A DNA stretch of 64,000 nucleotides, from contig NZ_CP099490.1 in assembly GCF_023923205.1 (NCBI RefSeq), forward strand, positions 496,001 through 560,000, in the 5' to 3' direction. The stretch comes from Ornithinimicrobium cryptoxanthini. Its GTDB lineage: Bacteria > Actinomycetota > Actinomycetes > Actinomycetales > Dermatophilaceae. The stretch's first letter is position 1. Every line of letters starts with the position of its first letter. The translations under genes and the position numbers were made by a program. Positions 42,616 through 51,685 of this stretch are shown piece by piece. Under the pieces are notes generated by a model that worked only from the letters and a program-made list of their open reading frames with translations, was not told the DNA's origin and searched no databases.

Positions 42616-45246
42616 ATGGCCACTTCCAGCACGCTCACTGACCTGCTCCCGCGCGAGGGCACCAACGCCGACCCTGATCAGCTCTTCGAGAGCTTCGCCG
42701 ACTGGGCGCAGGAGCGCGGGACCGCGCTCTATCCGCACCAGGAGGAGGCGGTCATCGAGCTGCTCAGCGGCTCGAACGTCATCCTGGCCACGCCCACCGG
42801 CTCGGGCAAGAGCCTGGTCGCCACGGCGGCGCACTTCCAGGCGCTCGCGGAGGACCGCGTGAGCTTCTACACCGCCCCCATCAAGGCCCTGGTCAGCGAG
42901 AAGTTCTTTGCCCTGTGCCAGATCTTCGGTGCCGACAACGTGGGCATGCTCACCGGGGACGCCGCGGTCAACGCCGATGCGCCGATCATCTGCTGCACCG
43001 CCGAGATCCTGGCCAACATCGCGCTGCGTGAGGGCAGCCAGGCCGACGTCGGGCTGGTCATCATGGACGAGTTCCACTTCTATGCCGAACCAGACCGCGG
43101 CTGGGCCTGGCAGGTGCCGCTGCTGGAGCTGCCCGATGCCCAGTTCCTGCTGATGTCGGCCACGCTCGGTGACGTCACCCGCTTCGTCGGCGACATCTCG
43201 CGGCGGACCGGTCGGGCCACCGCCGTCGTCGCCGGTGCCGAGCGGCCGGTGCCGCTGAGCTTCACCTGGGCGATCACCCCGATCACCGAGACGATCACCG
43301 AGCTGCTGGAGACCCACCAGGCACCGGTCTATATCGTCCACTTCACCCAGAAGGACGCCCTCGACCGCGCCCAGTCCCTGATGTCCCTCAAGATCGCCAG
43401 CCGCGAGGACAAGGACGCCATCGCCGAGCGCATCGGTGCCTTCCGGTTCACCGCCGGCTTCGGGCGGACCCTGTCCAAGCTGGTGCGCAACGGCATCGGG
43501 GTGCACCATGCGGGGATGCTGCCGCGCTATCGCCGCCTCGTCGAGCAGCTCGCCCAGGACGGCCTGCTCAAGGTCATCTGCGGCACGGACACGCTCGGGG
43601 TCGGCATCAACGTGCCGATCCGCACGGTCCTGTTCACCGGGCTGACGAAGTATGACGGGACGCGCCAACGCGTCCTGCGTGCCCGGGAGTTCCACCAGAT
43701 CGCCGGGCGGGCCGGACGCGCAGGTTATGACACCAGCGGCTATGTCGTGGTGCAGGCGCCCGAGCACCACATCGACAACCTCCGTGCGGTCGCCAAGGCC
43801 GGCGACGACCCCAAGAAGCTGCGCAAGGTCCAGCGCAAGAAGCCTCCGGAGGGCTTCGTCAGCTGGACCGAAGAGACCTACGACAAGCTGGTCGGCGGCG
43901 AGCCGGAGCCGCTGGTGTCCCGGATGCGGGTCGACCACTCGATCATCCTCAACGTCGTGGCACGGCAGGGTGACCCGTTCGTCAACCTGCGCAAGCTGCT
44001 GCGGGACAACCACGAGGACCCCCGCAACCAGGCCCGACTCTCGCGCAAGGCGATCGTGCTGGCCAGGAGCCTGCTCGACAGCGGTGTGCTGGAGCGGCTG
44101 CCCGCACCACAGGACTCGGGCCGTGCGGTGATCCTCTCTGCCGGCGTGCAGGAGAACTTCGCCCTCAACCAACCCCTGGCTCCCTTTGCCGTCGCGGCCC
44201 TGGAGGTGCTGGACAAGGAGGATCCGGCATACGCCCTGGATGTGGTCTCGGTGGTCGAGGCGGTCCTGGACGACCCCCGCCAGGTGCTCTATGCCCAGCA
44301 GTCCAAGGCCAAGGGCGAGGCGGTCGGGCAGATGAAGGCGGACGGGATCGAGTATGACCAGCGCATGGAGCTGCTCGAGGACGTCACGTGGCCGATGCCG
44401 CTGGCCGAGCTGCTCGAGGGCACGCTGGAGATCTATCGCCAGGCGCACCCGTGGGTCAGTGAGGACGCGCTGAGCCCCAAGTCTGTCGTGCGGGACATGT
44501 ATGAGCGGGCGATGAGCTTCACCGAGTTCGTCGGGTTCTATCAGCTCACCCGGTCCGAGGGCATCGTGCTGCGCTACCTGACCGATGCCTACCGCACGCT
44601 GCGCAACACGGTGCCCGACAGCGCCAAGACCGAGGAGCTGGACGACCTGATCCACTGGCTCGGGGAGACCATCCGGCAGACCGACTCCTCACTCCTCGAC
44701 GAGTGGGAGGCGCTGACCGACCCCAACGCCGTGGCGGCCGCCGCGGCTCGAGCGGCCGAGGGTGTTCCGCTCGCGCCGAGTCGCCCGATCACCGGCAACG
44801 AGCGGGCGTTCCGGGTGATGGTGCGCAACGCGGTCTTCCGCCGGGTCGAGCTGGCCGCTCGTGATGTCTATCGCGACCTGGCCCAGCTGGAGCAGTCGGT
44901 CGCTGAGCTGACCGACCCGCCGCGCCAGCCGCTGATGGGCGTGGACGACTGGGACGGAGCGCTGGACGGCTACTGGGCCGAGCACGACGAGATCGGGCTC
45001 GGTCCGGACGCGCGTGGTCCGTCGATGCTGGAGATCAAGGCGGTGACCGGGCCACAGCCCGGCGTGCGCGAGGTCCCGGGCGTGGCCTCGAGCGGGCCGG
45101 TCGATGTGCGGCTGTGGCTTGTGCGGCAGACCCTGGCCGACCCGGCGGGCGACAACGACTGGGTGATCGAGGCGGTGGTGGACCTGGACGCCTCCGACGA
45201 GGTGGGGGAGCCGGTGTTGCTGGCCAGCGCCATGCGGAGGTTGTGA
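42616..45246 (+). CDS. DEAD/DEAH-box helicase with DUF3516 C-terminal domain
   Basis: The 876-residue superfamily 2 helicase has Walker A ATPTGSGKSL, a DEFH-type motif II in LVIMDEFHFYAEPDRGW, motif III LLMSATLGD and motif VI HQIAGRAGRAGYDTSGYVV. The last 400 residues are the actinobacterial DUF3516 part, partly like Ski2-type helicases. It probably unwinds RNA or RNA-DNA structures. I chose the ATG at 42616 because GGAGGGG lies just before it; the ATGs at 42604 and 42607 lack a site. Confidence 0.9.
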   Translation: MATSSTLTDLLPREGTNADPDQLFESFADWAQERGTALYPHQEEAVIELLSGSNVILATPTGSGKSLVATAAHFQALAEDRVSFYTAPIKALVSEKFFALCQIFGADNVGMLTGDAAVNADAPIICCTAEILANIALREGSQADVGLVIMDEFHFYAEPDRGWAWQVPLLELPDAQFLLMSATLGDVTRFVGDISRRTGRATAVVAGAERPVPLSFTWAITPITETITELLETHQAPVYIVHFTQKDALDRAQSLMSLKIASREDKDAIAERIGAFRFTAGFGRTLSKLVRNGIGVHHAGMLPRYRRLVEQLAQDGLLKVICGTDTLGVGINVPIRTVLFTGLTKYDGTRQRVLRAREFHQIAGRAGRAGYDTSGYVVVQAPEHHIDNLRAVAKAGDDPKKLRKVQRKKPPEGFVSWTEETYDKLVGGEPEPLVSRMRVDHSIILNVVARQGDPFVNLRKLLRDNHEDPRNQARLSRKAIVLARSLLDSGVLERLPAPQDSGRAVILSAGVQENFALNQPLAPFAVAALEVLDKEDPAYALDVVSVVEAVLDDPRQVLYAQQSKAKGEAVGQMKADGIEYDQRMELLEDVTWPMPLAELLEGTLEIYRQAHPWVSEDALSPKSVVRDMYERAMSFTEFVGFYQLTRSEGIVLRYLTDAYRTLRNTVPDSAKTEELDDLIHWLGETIRQTDSSLLDEWEALTDPNAVAAAAARAAEGVPLAPSRPITGNERAFRVMVRNAVFRRVELAARDVYRDLAQLEQSVAELTDPPRQPLMGVDDWDGALDGYWAEHDEIGLGPDARGPSMLEIKAVTGPQPGVREVPGVASSGPVDVRLWLVRQTLADPAGDNDWVIEAVVDLDASDEVGEPVLLASAMRRL

Positions 45247-45547
45247 GGAATGGATGCGGTGCTGATTGATGGGGCGACGGGGCTGGACGTCCGCAAGAAC
45301 ACCCCCGACCGTGGCGCTGCGGTCGCCACCTGACCCGTGCTGGCACGGCATCGCTTGGGTAGGTCGCGCATGACTTGGCCGCTCGTGACGTTGCGTGGGC
45401 TTCGGTCCCCCTGAGGACGCAAATCCCACGCAATGGCTGACCCGCGGGCGGTGATCCCGGCCCCCACCGGGCGTATGACGCGGCCCTGGTGTCTCGGCAT
45501 ACTCGCCTCCGGGGGCGGTGCCCAAGAGCACCGGTAACCTGACCTCC
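45247..45547. other. Intergenic region, nothing recognised
   Basis: The 301 bases between the helicase and the hydroxyacid oxidase hold no convincing gene and no strong hairpin. The oxidase promoter should be in the right part, but no box is clear. Confidence 0.4.
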
Positions 45548-46891
45548 ATGAGTGCCGACGCAGTCACTTCTGTCCCGCACGGTGCGGGTCGGGCTCGCCA
45601 GAACGCCATCTATCGCCCCGGCGCGCTGGGGATCGAGCCTGTGGTGCCCACGGGCACGGCCGAACTGGAGAGCCGTGCGCGGCGCGCGATGAGCCGTCGG
45701 GCGTGGGCCTACGTGGCCGGGGGCGCGGGCGACGGTGCGACGATGCGGGCCAACCGGGAGGCGTTCGACCGGTGGCGGGTAGTCCCGCGCGTGCTCCACG
45801 GCACGACCGAGCGGGACCTGCGCACCACCGTCCTCGGCACCGATCTGGCGGCCCCGCTGCTGCTGGCGCCCGTGGGCGCCGCCGGTCTGATCACTGACGA
45901 CGCAGACCTGAAGATCGCCGATGGGGCGCACGCCAGCGGCATCCCCTACATCTTTTCCTGCCAGGGGTCCTCACCGATGGAGCAGACGGCCGCGGCGATG
46001 AGCGGCACGCCGTTCTGGTTCCAGCTGTACTGGTCGACCGATGAGGAGTTGGTCGACTCGATGATCGGCCGGGCTGAGGCAGCCGGGGCGCAGGCGCTGG
46101 TCGTCACGTTGGACACGACGATGCTCGGGTGGCGCACGCAGGACCTCGATCTCGGGTCGCTGCCGTTTGCCCGGGGGATCGGGATCGCGCAGTACACCTC
46201 CGACCCGAGGTTCATGGCGCTGGTGCGGGAGCGGGTGGCGGCTGCCGAGAGCGCGGCGGGCGGAGCGGGCCTGGGGATCGACCCGCGCAAACCGCTCGAG
46301 GCAGCAAGGGCGGCGCGGTCCGGCGTCGGCACTCTGCTGTCGATGGCGCGGGCCCATCCCGGCGCGACCCGTGACAACCTGCGCTCTCCCGAGCCGCGGG
46401 CGGCCGTCGAGGCCTTCCTCGACATCTACTCCAACCCAGGTCTGTCCTGGGGGCACGTCTCCACCCTGAGAGAGCGCACCTCGCTACCGGTGCTGCTCAA
46501 GGGAGTGCTGCACCCGGACGACGCTCGTCGTGCCCTTGACTCCGGGGTGGACGGTCTCATCGTGTCCAACCATGGCGGCCGTCAGGTGGACCGGTCGGTC
46601 GCCGCGCTGGACGCTCTTGTCCGGGTGCGGGAGGCCGTCGGGCCGGAGCCCACGGTCCTGATGGACAGCGGGATCCGCTCCGGGGCCGACCTCCTGGTGG
46701 CGCTGGCGCTCGGTGCCGACGCCTGCCTGCTTGGTCGTCCGCACGTCTACGGACTGGCGCTCGACGGGGCGGAAGGCGTGAGTGCCGTCATCGACAACGT
46801 CGTCGCTGAGCTCGATCTGACGATGGGGCTCGTGGGTGCCGGGTCCGTGGATGCCATCACCCGCGACCTGCTGGAGGGTGCGGCCCGTTAG
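45548..46891 (+). CDS. FMN-dependent alpha-hydroxyacid oxidase/dehydrogenase
   Basis: The 447-residue TIM-barrel flavoprotein carries the active-site signature SNHGGRQVDRSVAALDAL with the catalytic His and Arg. PLLLAPVGAAGLI and LVVTLDTTMLGWR fit the FMN-binding strands, and LMDSGIRSGADLLVALALGA the phosphate site. Family members oxidise L-lactate, glycolate or other 2-hydroxyacids. It could be lactate 2-monooxygenase-like (long form) or an L-lactate dehydrogenase; sequence alone does not decide. The ATG at 45548 begins after a non-coding-like lead. Confidence 0.88.
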   Translation: MSADAVTSVPHGAGRARQNAIYRPGALGIEPVVPTGTAELESRARRAMSRRAWAYVAGGAGDGATMRANREAFDRWRVVPRVLHGTTERDLRTTVLGTDLAAPLLLAPVGAAGLITDDADLKIADGAHASGIPYIFSCQGSSPMEQTAAAMSGTPFWFQLYWSTDEELVDSMIGRAEAAGAQALVVTLDTTMLGWRTQDLDLGSLPFARGIGIAQYTSDPRFMALVRERVAAAESAAGGAGLGIDPRKPLEAARAARSGVGTLLSMARAHPGATRDNLRSPEPRAAVEAFLDIYSNPGLSWGHVSTLRERTSLPVLLKGVLHPDDARRALDSGVDGLIVSNHGGRQVDRSVAALDALVRVREAVGPEPTVLMDSGIRSGADLLVALALGADACLLGRPHVYGLALDGAEGVSAVIDNVVAELDLTMGLVGAGSVDAITRDLLEGAAR

Positions 46892-47778
46892 GGCCCGTGC
46901 TCGGCCAGGCTGTCCAGGACAGCCGTCCAGCCGTGGGTGGGGTTGGTGGTGTCGGCCTGCGGGATGGCGAACTCGTGCACCAGCGTCACGAGGGTGCTCG
47001 CGCCTCCATCGTCCCGGTCCCTGAAGGTGACGGTCACCAGGTCCTGCGGGGCGGGCGGGCCCGGAGACTCCCACGACCACGTCATGACGAGGCGCTCGCC
47101 CTCAACCAGTTCCACGTAGGTCCCGGTCGCGCCCAGCCCGGTCTGCGCGGATCGGATCGCGAACTGTCCTCCCCGCCGCGCGTCGATCTCATAGGTCGTG
47201 TCCTGCCCCGGCCACCACCACTGCGCCAGCCGCTTCGGCTCCAGCCATGCGGCAAAGGTGTCGGCTCGTGTGGCGGGCACCACCTGGGTGAGGGTGATCG
47301 CCGGCTGCAGGTCGGCGGCGGCCGGGCGCGCGACGCCAGCAGGCGTGCCGGATGGGAGTGCCCCGTCCTGTGGCAGACGGGCCAGATTGCCGAGCACGTG
47401 CTCCCACCCCTGTCGATAGGACTCGACGCCGTCGCCGGTGGCGACATGGTGCGTGACGGTGACGAGTGTGCCTCCGTCCTGGGGGCTGAGCTCGATCCGC
47501 ACGTGCTCCTTCGGCCCGGTGAGGGCACCCTCGAGCCAGATCCAGGTCAGCTCAATCAGGCTCGGCTCCTCAAGCCTGGTGAAAGTGCCCCGCACGCCGA
47601 TACCGGCACCGACGGACTCGACCAGGTAGTCTCCGCCGACCCGGCCGTCCACGGCATACTGCGTGTCGCCGATGGAGACCCACCACCACCTGGACATGCC
47701 CTCAGGAGTCAGCCACGCGGCATACACCTGGTGTGGCGGGGCGGGGACGTGCTGGGTGATCACGAGGTCGCGGGTCAT
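46888..47778 (-). CDS. Tandem AHSA1/SRPBCC domain protein
   Basis: The 296-residue protein has two AHSA1-type domains, each with the family start (LVITQHVPAPPHQVYAAWLT at residue 4 and ITLTQVVPATRADTFAAWLE near 161) and the W(W/F) block (MSRWWWVSIGD, LAQWWWPGQD). Such proteins bind hydrophobic ligands; in bacteria they often pair with ArsR regulators. Its start overlaps the ArsR stop by ATGA. The gene converges with the oxidase gene, with stops overlapping by four bases. Confidence 0.85.
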   Translation of the reverse strand: MTRDLVITQHVPAPPHQVYAAWLTPEGMSRWWWVSIGDTQYAVDGRVGGDYLVESVGAGIGVRGTFTRLEEPSLIELTWIWLEGALTGPKEHVRIELSPQDGGTLVTVTHHVATGDGVESYRQGWEHVLGNLARLPQDGALPSGTPAGVARPAAADLQPAITLTQVVPATRADTFAAWLEPKRLAQWWWPGQDTTYEIDARRGGQFAIRSAQTGLGATGTYVELVEGERLVMTWSWESPGPPAPQDLVTVTFRDRDDGGASTLVTLVHEFAIPQADTTNPTHGWTAVLDSLAEHGP

Positions 47779-48110
47779 CGCTGCTCCTGGGCGCTCGGGT
47801 CGAAGGACTGGGCTAGGTTGCCGAGTTGGGTGGTCCAGAAGGTGCGGGTGCGGTGCAGCCAGTCCTCGGCTGCTCCGAGGCGGTCACGCTCAAGGCTGAC
47901 GGTGACCGTGCGGCCCGACTTGGTGCGGGTGACCAGGCCGGCCGACTCCAGGACGGTCAGGTGCTTGAGGGTGCCCGGCAGCGAGATGGGCAGGTGGTCG
48001 GCCAACTCCGAGACGGTGCGGTCGCGCTGCGCCAGCAGGTCGACCAACAGGGCCCGCCGGGGGTCGCCGAGCGCCGCGAAGACCAGCGCCTCATCACGAT
48101 GGTTAACCAT
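47775..48110 (-). CDS. ArsR-family transcriptional regulator
   Basis: The 111-residue winged-helix protein has FAALGDPRRALLVDLLAQRD, then RTVSELADHLPISLPGTLKH as recognition helix region and LVTRTKSGRTVTVSLE as wing. No metal-binding Cys or His cluster is visible, so it may respond to a ligand other than metal or act as a plain autorepressor. It is coupled to the AHSA1 gene after it. A perfect operator-like inverted repeat covers its start codon. Confidence 0.88.
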   Translation of the reverse strand: MVNHRDEALVFAALGDPRRALLVDLLAQRDRTVSELADHLPISLPGTLKHLTVLESAGLVTRTKSGRTVTVSLERDRLGAAEDWLHRTRTFWTTQLGNLAQSFDPSAQEQR

Positions 48111-48119
48111 AAGGTTAAC
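48102..48119 (-). promoter_or_regulatory. ArsR operator-like inverted repeat
   Basis: GTTAACC-ATAA-GGTTAAC is a perfect 7-bp inverted repeat with a four-base spacer. It covers the ATG of the ArsR gene and the bases before it. This fits negative autoregulation, and its position would block a leaderless or near-leaderless transcript. Confidence 0.65.
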
Positions 48120-48246
48120 GGTATGTCCCGAGGGTAGTTAGTGCAAGAGCGCACGGCGCCCTTCCGGTGGCTGCGATCACACGCGTCCCGCCTGCCCGTG
48201 TCGACCACGGGGTCCTGAGCCTGGACTAGGAGTAAGTTCTTGCGTC

Positions 48247-49806
48247 ATGCCGAACCTCTCTGCGCTGCTCGAGGACTCCGCCGCCACCTATCCGACCCGT
48301 GATGCGCTGGTGATGGGGGACAGCCGTCTCAGGTATGCCCAGGTCAACGGGGCCGCCAACCAGGTCGCAAACCTGCTCGCCGAGCGCGGGGTCGGCCCCG
48401 GCGACAAGGTCGCGCTGACCTGCCCGAACCTGCCCTACTTCACGATCGTCTATTTCGGGATCCTCAAGACCGGTGCGACTGTGGTGCCGCTCAACGTGCT
48501 GCTGAAGGCGCGCGAGGTCGCCTATCACCTGGACGACTCCGACGCCGTGGCCTACTTCTGTTTCGAGGGCACGCCCGAGCTGCCGATGGCCCAGGAGGGT
48601 GCGGCGGCGTTCGAGCAGACCCCGGGCTGTGAGCACTTCATCGTGATCACCGGCGACCCGACGGCCGACTCACCGATCGAGGGGACGACCACTCTCGGGG
48701 CGGCCATGGCCGGGCAGGCGCCGACCTTCGAGACGCACGACGTCGCTGACGACGACACGGCCGTCATCCTCTACACCTCCGGCACGACGGGCCAGCCCAA
48801 GGGCGCCGAGCTCACGCACGCCAACATGATCTCTAACGCGGTCGTGGGCCGTGACCTCTTCGAGGGGAGCGCGGAGCGGCCGGACACCTACCTGTCCGTG
48901 CTCCCGCTGTTCCACTCCTTCGGGCAGACCGTCATCCAGAACGGCGCGTTCGCCCTCGGCGGGACCGTGGTGATGCTGCCGCGCTTTGAGGCCAAGGCTG
49001 CGTTGGGTCTCTTCCTCAAGGAGGAGATCACCTTCTTTGCGGGCGTCCCGACGATGTACTGGGCCCTGCTGGGGGCTCTTGACGAGTCGGTCGACGTCGC
49101 CAGCATCGCCGCGCACCTGCGGGTCGCCGCCTCGGGTGGCTCGGCCCTGCCGGGCGAGGTGCACAAGGGATTCAGGCAGCGCTTCGGGGTGACGATCCTG
49201 GAGGGTTATGGCCTGTCCGAGACCTCGCCGGTCGCCTCCTTCTCGGTCTTCGGGGAGGAGCCCCGAGTCGGGTCGATCGGTGTGCCGATCCCGCAGGTGG
49301 AGATGAAACTGATCGAGTCCGACTGGTCGGACGTGGACCGCTCGAGCGATCCCGACACGGTGGGTGAGATCGCAATCAAGGGGCCCAACATCATGAAGGG
49401 CTACTACGACCGGCCAGACGCCACCGCCGAGGCGATCCGCGACGGCTGGTTCCGCAGTGGGGACCTGGGGCGTCAGGACGAGGACGGCTACTTCTACATC
49501 GTGGACCGGGCCAAGGACATGATCATCCGCGGCGGCTTCAACGTCTATCCGCGGGAGATCGAGGAGGTGTTGATGACGCACCCGGCCGTCTCGCTGGCGG
49601 CCGTGATCGGCGTGCCGCACGAGGCCCACGGTGAGGAGATCAAGGCTTATGTGATCCCTGAGCCCGGCACCGAGGTCACGGCGGAGGAGCTGGTCGCCTG
49701 GAGCAGGGAGCAGTTCGCCGCCTACAAGTATCCGCGCCAGGTCGAGATCATCGGCAACCTGCCGATGACCGCGACCGGCAAGATCCTCAAGCGCGAGCTG
49801 GGCTGA
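48247..49806 (+). CDS. Long-chain fatty acid-CoA ligase (AMP-binding)
   Basis: The 519-residue adenylate-forming enzyme has the AMP-binding P-loop LYTSGTTGQPKGAELTH, the ILEGYGLSETSP motif, GWFRSGDLGRQDEDGYF with the ATP-binding Asp, and the C-terminal catalytic Lys in PMTATGKILKRELG. It activates a carboxylic acid, most likely a fatty acid, to its CoA thioester for degradation or lipid synthesis. Length is normal. It lies divergent from the ArsR gene with about 136 bases between them, so the regulator might also touch this promoter. Confidence 0.9.
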   Translation: MPNLSALLEDSAATYPTRDALVMGDSRLRYAQVNGAANQVANLLAERGVGPGDKVALTCPNLPYFTIVYFGILKTGATVVPLNVLLKAREVAYHLDDSDAVAYFCFEGTPELPMAQEGAAAFEQTPGCEHFIVITGDPTADSPIEGTTTLGAAMAGQAPTFETHDVADDDTAVILYTSGTTGQPKGAELTHANMISNAVVGRDLFEGSAERPDTYLSVLPLFHSFGQTVIQNGAFALGGTVVMLPRFEAKAALGLFLKEEITFFAGVPTMYWALLGALDESVDVASIAAHLRVAASGGSALPGEVHKGFRQRFGVTILEGYGLSETSPVASFSVFGEEPRVGSIGVPIPQVEMKLIESDWSDVDRSSDPDTVGEIAIKGPNIMKGYYDRPDATAEAIRDGWFRSGDLGRQDEDGYFYIVDRAKDMIIRGGFNVYPREIEEVLMTHPAVSLAAVIGVPHEAHGEEIKAYVIPEPGTEVTAEELVAWSREQFAAYKYPRQVEIIGNLPMTATGKILKRELG

Positions 49807-49838
49807 CGGCGCTGGATCGCACGGTGGATCGGGACCTG

Positions 49839-49889
49839 CGAAACCACTATCAAAATGCGGGTGCGACCGACGAAACCGCTATCAAAATG
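49839..49889. repeat. Two tandem copies of a 19-bp intergenic repeat
   Basis: CGAAACC(A/G)CTATCAAAATG occurs at 49839-49857 and 49871-49889, with one mismatch and 32 bases from start to start. It is much richer in A/T than its surroundings and fills the space between two convergent genes (the CoA ligase and pit). Confidence 0.75.
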
Positions 49890-49891
49890 GG

Positions 49892-50887
49892 TTAGATGAA
49901 GGCCGCGAGGATCCAGTAGGTGACCGCGGCGACCAGGCCGGCGCCGGGGAAGGTCAGGATCCAGGCGCCGACGATGTTGCCGGCCACGCCCCACCGCACG
50001 GCGGAGAGGCGGCGGGTCGCGCCCACGCCCATGATGGCCGAGGTGATCGTGTGGGTCGTCGAGATCGGTGCGTGGAAGACCAGGCCCGCGATGTAGAGCA
50101 CGGAGGCCGCCACGCTCTCGGCGGCGAAGCCCTGAGGTGGGTCGAGGTCGATGATCCTGCGGCCGAGGGTGCGCATGATCCGCCAGCCACCGGCATACGT
50201 CCCGGCAGAGATGACCAGTGCTGAGCTGACCGTCACCCACAGCGGGATGCTGTCGCCCTCGTGATAGCCGCCCACGACCAGCGCCAGGACCACGATGCCC
50301 ATCGTCTTGGCGGCGTCCTGCAGGCCGTGGCCCAGGGCCATCGCGGCGGCTGACACAGTCTGGGCGTGCCGGAAGTTGCGCGAGAGCTTGCCCGGGTGCC
50401 CGTTGCGGAAGATCCACAGGATCGCGGTCATGGCGAGGAAACCCAGGAGCATGCCGACCACGGGGGAGACCAACATCGGGATGACGATCTTGAAGAGGAT
50501 GCCGTCCCACAGCACCGAGGTGCCGGCCGCCAGCGAGCCACCGGCCATGCCACCGATCAGGGCGTGGGAGGAGGAGGAGGGCAGGCCGTACCACCAGGTC
50601 AGCATGTTCCAGCCGATCGCTCCGACCAGTGCTGCGGCGACGATCGCCAGTCCCGTCATGCCCTCGGGTGGGTCGATGATCCCCGAGCCCACCGTCTTGG
50701 CGACGCCGGTGCCGAGGAAGGCGCCGACCAGGTTGAAGAAGGCCGCCATGGCGAGCGCGACCCGAGGGGTGAGCGCGCGGGTCGACACCGAGGTGGCGAT
50801 CGCGTTTGCTGCGTCATGGAACCCGTTGGTGTAGTTGAAGCCCATCGCCAGGATGACGACAAGGACAACGGGGAGCAGTCCCTCCAC
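49892..50887 (-). CDS. pit: Inorganic phosphate transporter, PiT family
   Basis: The 331-residue membrane protein has the PiT signature near its start, GFNYTNGFHDAANAIATSVS, and a second related copy near the C-terminus, where ISTTHTITSAIMGVGA stands. About ten hydrophobic helices are visible. It should import phosphate, usually as a metal-phosphate complex with H+ or Na+. The start is GTG, four bases after the stop of the DUF47 gene, so the two form an operon. Confidence 0.9.
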   Translation of the reverse strand: MEGLLPVVLVVILAMGFNYTNGFHDAANAIATSVSTRALTPRVALAMAAFFNLVGAFLGTGVAKTVGSGIIDPPEGMTGLAIVAAALVGAIGWNMLTWWYGLPSSSSHALIGGMAGGSLAAGTSVLWDGILFKIVIPMLVSPVVGMLLGFLAMTAILWIFRNGHPGKLSRNFRHAQTVSAAAMALGHGLQDAAKTMGIVVLALVVGGYHEGDSIPLWVTVSSALVISAGTYAGGWRIMRTLGRRIIDLDPPQGFAAESVAASVLYIAGLVFHAPISTTHTITSAIMGVGATRRLSAVRWGVAGNIVGAWILTFPGAGLVAAVTYWILAAFI

Positions 50888-50891
50888 CGGC

Positions 50892-51512
50892 TCAGGACTC
50901 CTTGGCTGCGATGCTCTCGACCGTGTTGGCCACGGTCTCGAAGGAGTCGGCCGCGGCCTCGAGCTCGTCGAAGAGCTCCTTGAACTTGATGATGTCCACC
51001 GCGTCCCGGTCGCCGTCGAACAGCGCGGCGATCATCTGTCGGTAGTTGCGGTCAGCGTCGTTTTCCAGGCTGTTGACCGCGATCCAGAACTCGCGCAGGT
51101 TGTGCATCTTCTCGAGCCCGGGCATCGCTTCCAGGGTCAGGTCGGCCATCTGGGTCAGGACCCGGGCCTGCTCGGCCACCGCAGCGGGGAGCTCGCCCAC
51201 CCGATAGAGCACCATGATCTCCACGCTGGCCTCGATGTGGTCCAGGCAGTCGTCCAGGCGCGCGGCCAGGCGATAGATGTCGTCGCGGTCGAACGGCGTG
51301 ATGAACGAGCTGTTCACCGCCGACAGGATCGCGTGCGTGGCCTCGTCCCCCTGGTGTTCGAGCTCCTTGAGCCGCCGGGCCGCGCTCTCCCACTCACCGG
51401 GCGGTCCCTCCACGGTCGCCTGCAACAGGTGGGCCGCGTCTCTGATGTGGGTGGCCAGGGTGGCGAACTGGCCATAAAAGCTCGTGTTCTGGGGAGTCAG
51501 CTTGAAGCGCAC
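50892..51512 (-). CDS. DUF47 (PhoU-like) Pit accessory protein
   Basis: A helical protein of about 206 residues whose start FKLTPQNTSFYGQFATLATH is typical of the DUF47/TIGR00153 family. Two PhoU-like bundles follow, with the patches KELEHQGDEATHAILSAVN and DRDDIYRLAARLDDCLDHIE, which carry the D/E metal-binding residues. It commonly works with Pit as a regulator of phosphate uptake. The GTG at 51512 fits the family start; the frame is open to 51566. Confidence 0.88.
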   Translation of the reverse strand: MRFKLTPQNTSFYGQFATLATHIRDAAHLLQATVEGPPGEWESAARRLKELEHQGDEATHAILSAVNSSFITPFDRDDIYRLAARLDDCLDHIEASVEIMVLYRVGELPAAVAEQARVLTQMADLTLEAMPGLEKMHNLREFWIAVNSLENDADRNYRQMIAALFDGDRDAVDIIKFKELFDELEAAADSFETVANTVESIAAKES

Positions 51513-51685
51513 GGCCCTGATGCTACGCGACACCGCGCGGTTGCCTGTCCGTCGCTCATCGTTCACCCGAGGTTCAGGATCGCTCGCTGCGCGGCATACG
51601 CCTCAGGCGATCCTTCGGGGTAGCGCACCGGGAGGTAGTCCTGCCAGGCTGGCGGTGATCCGTCCTCGAGCAGGGAGTCATCACG

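Noticed and set aside
42403..44655. 750-codon minus-strand frame over the DUF3516 helicase
   Set aside because: The helicase motifs on the plus strand are complete; the antisense frame has no domain.
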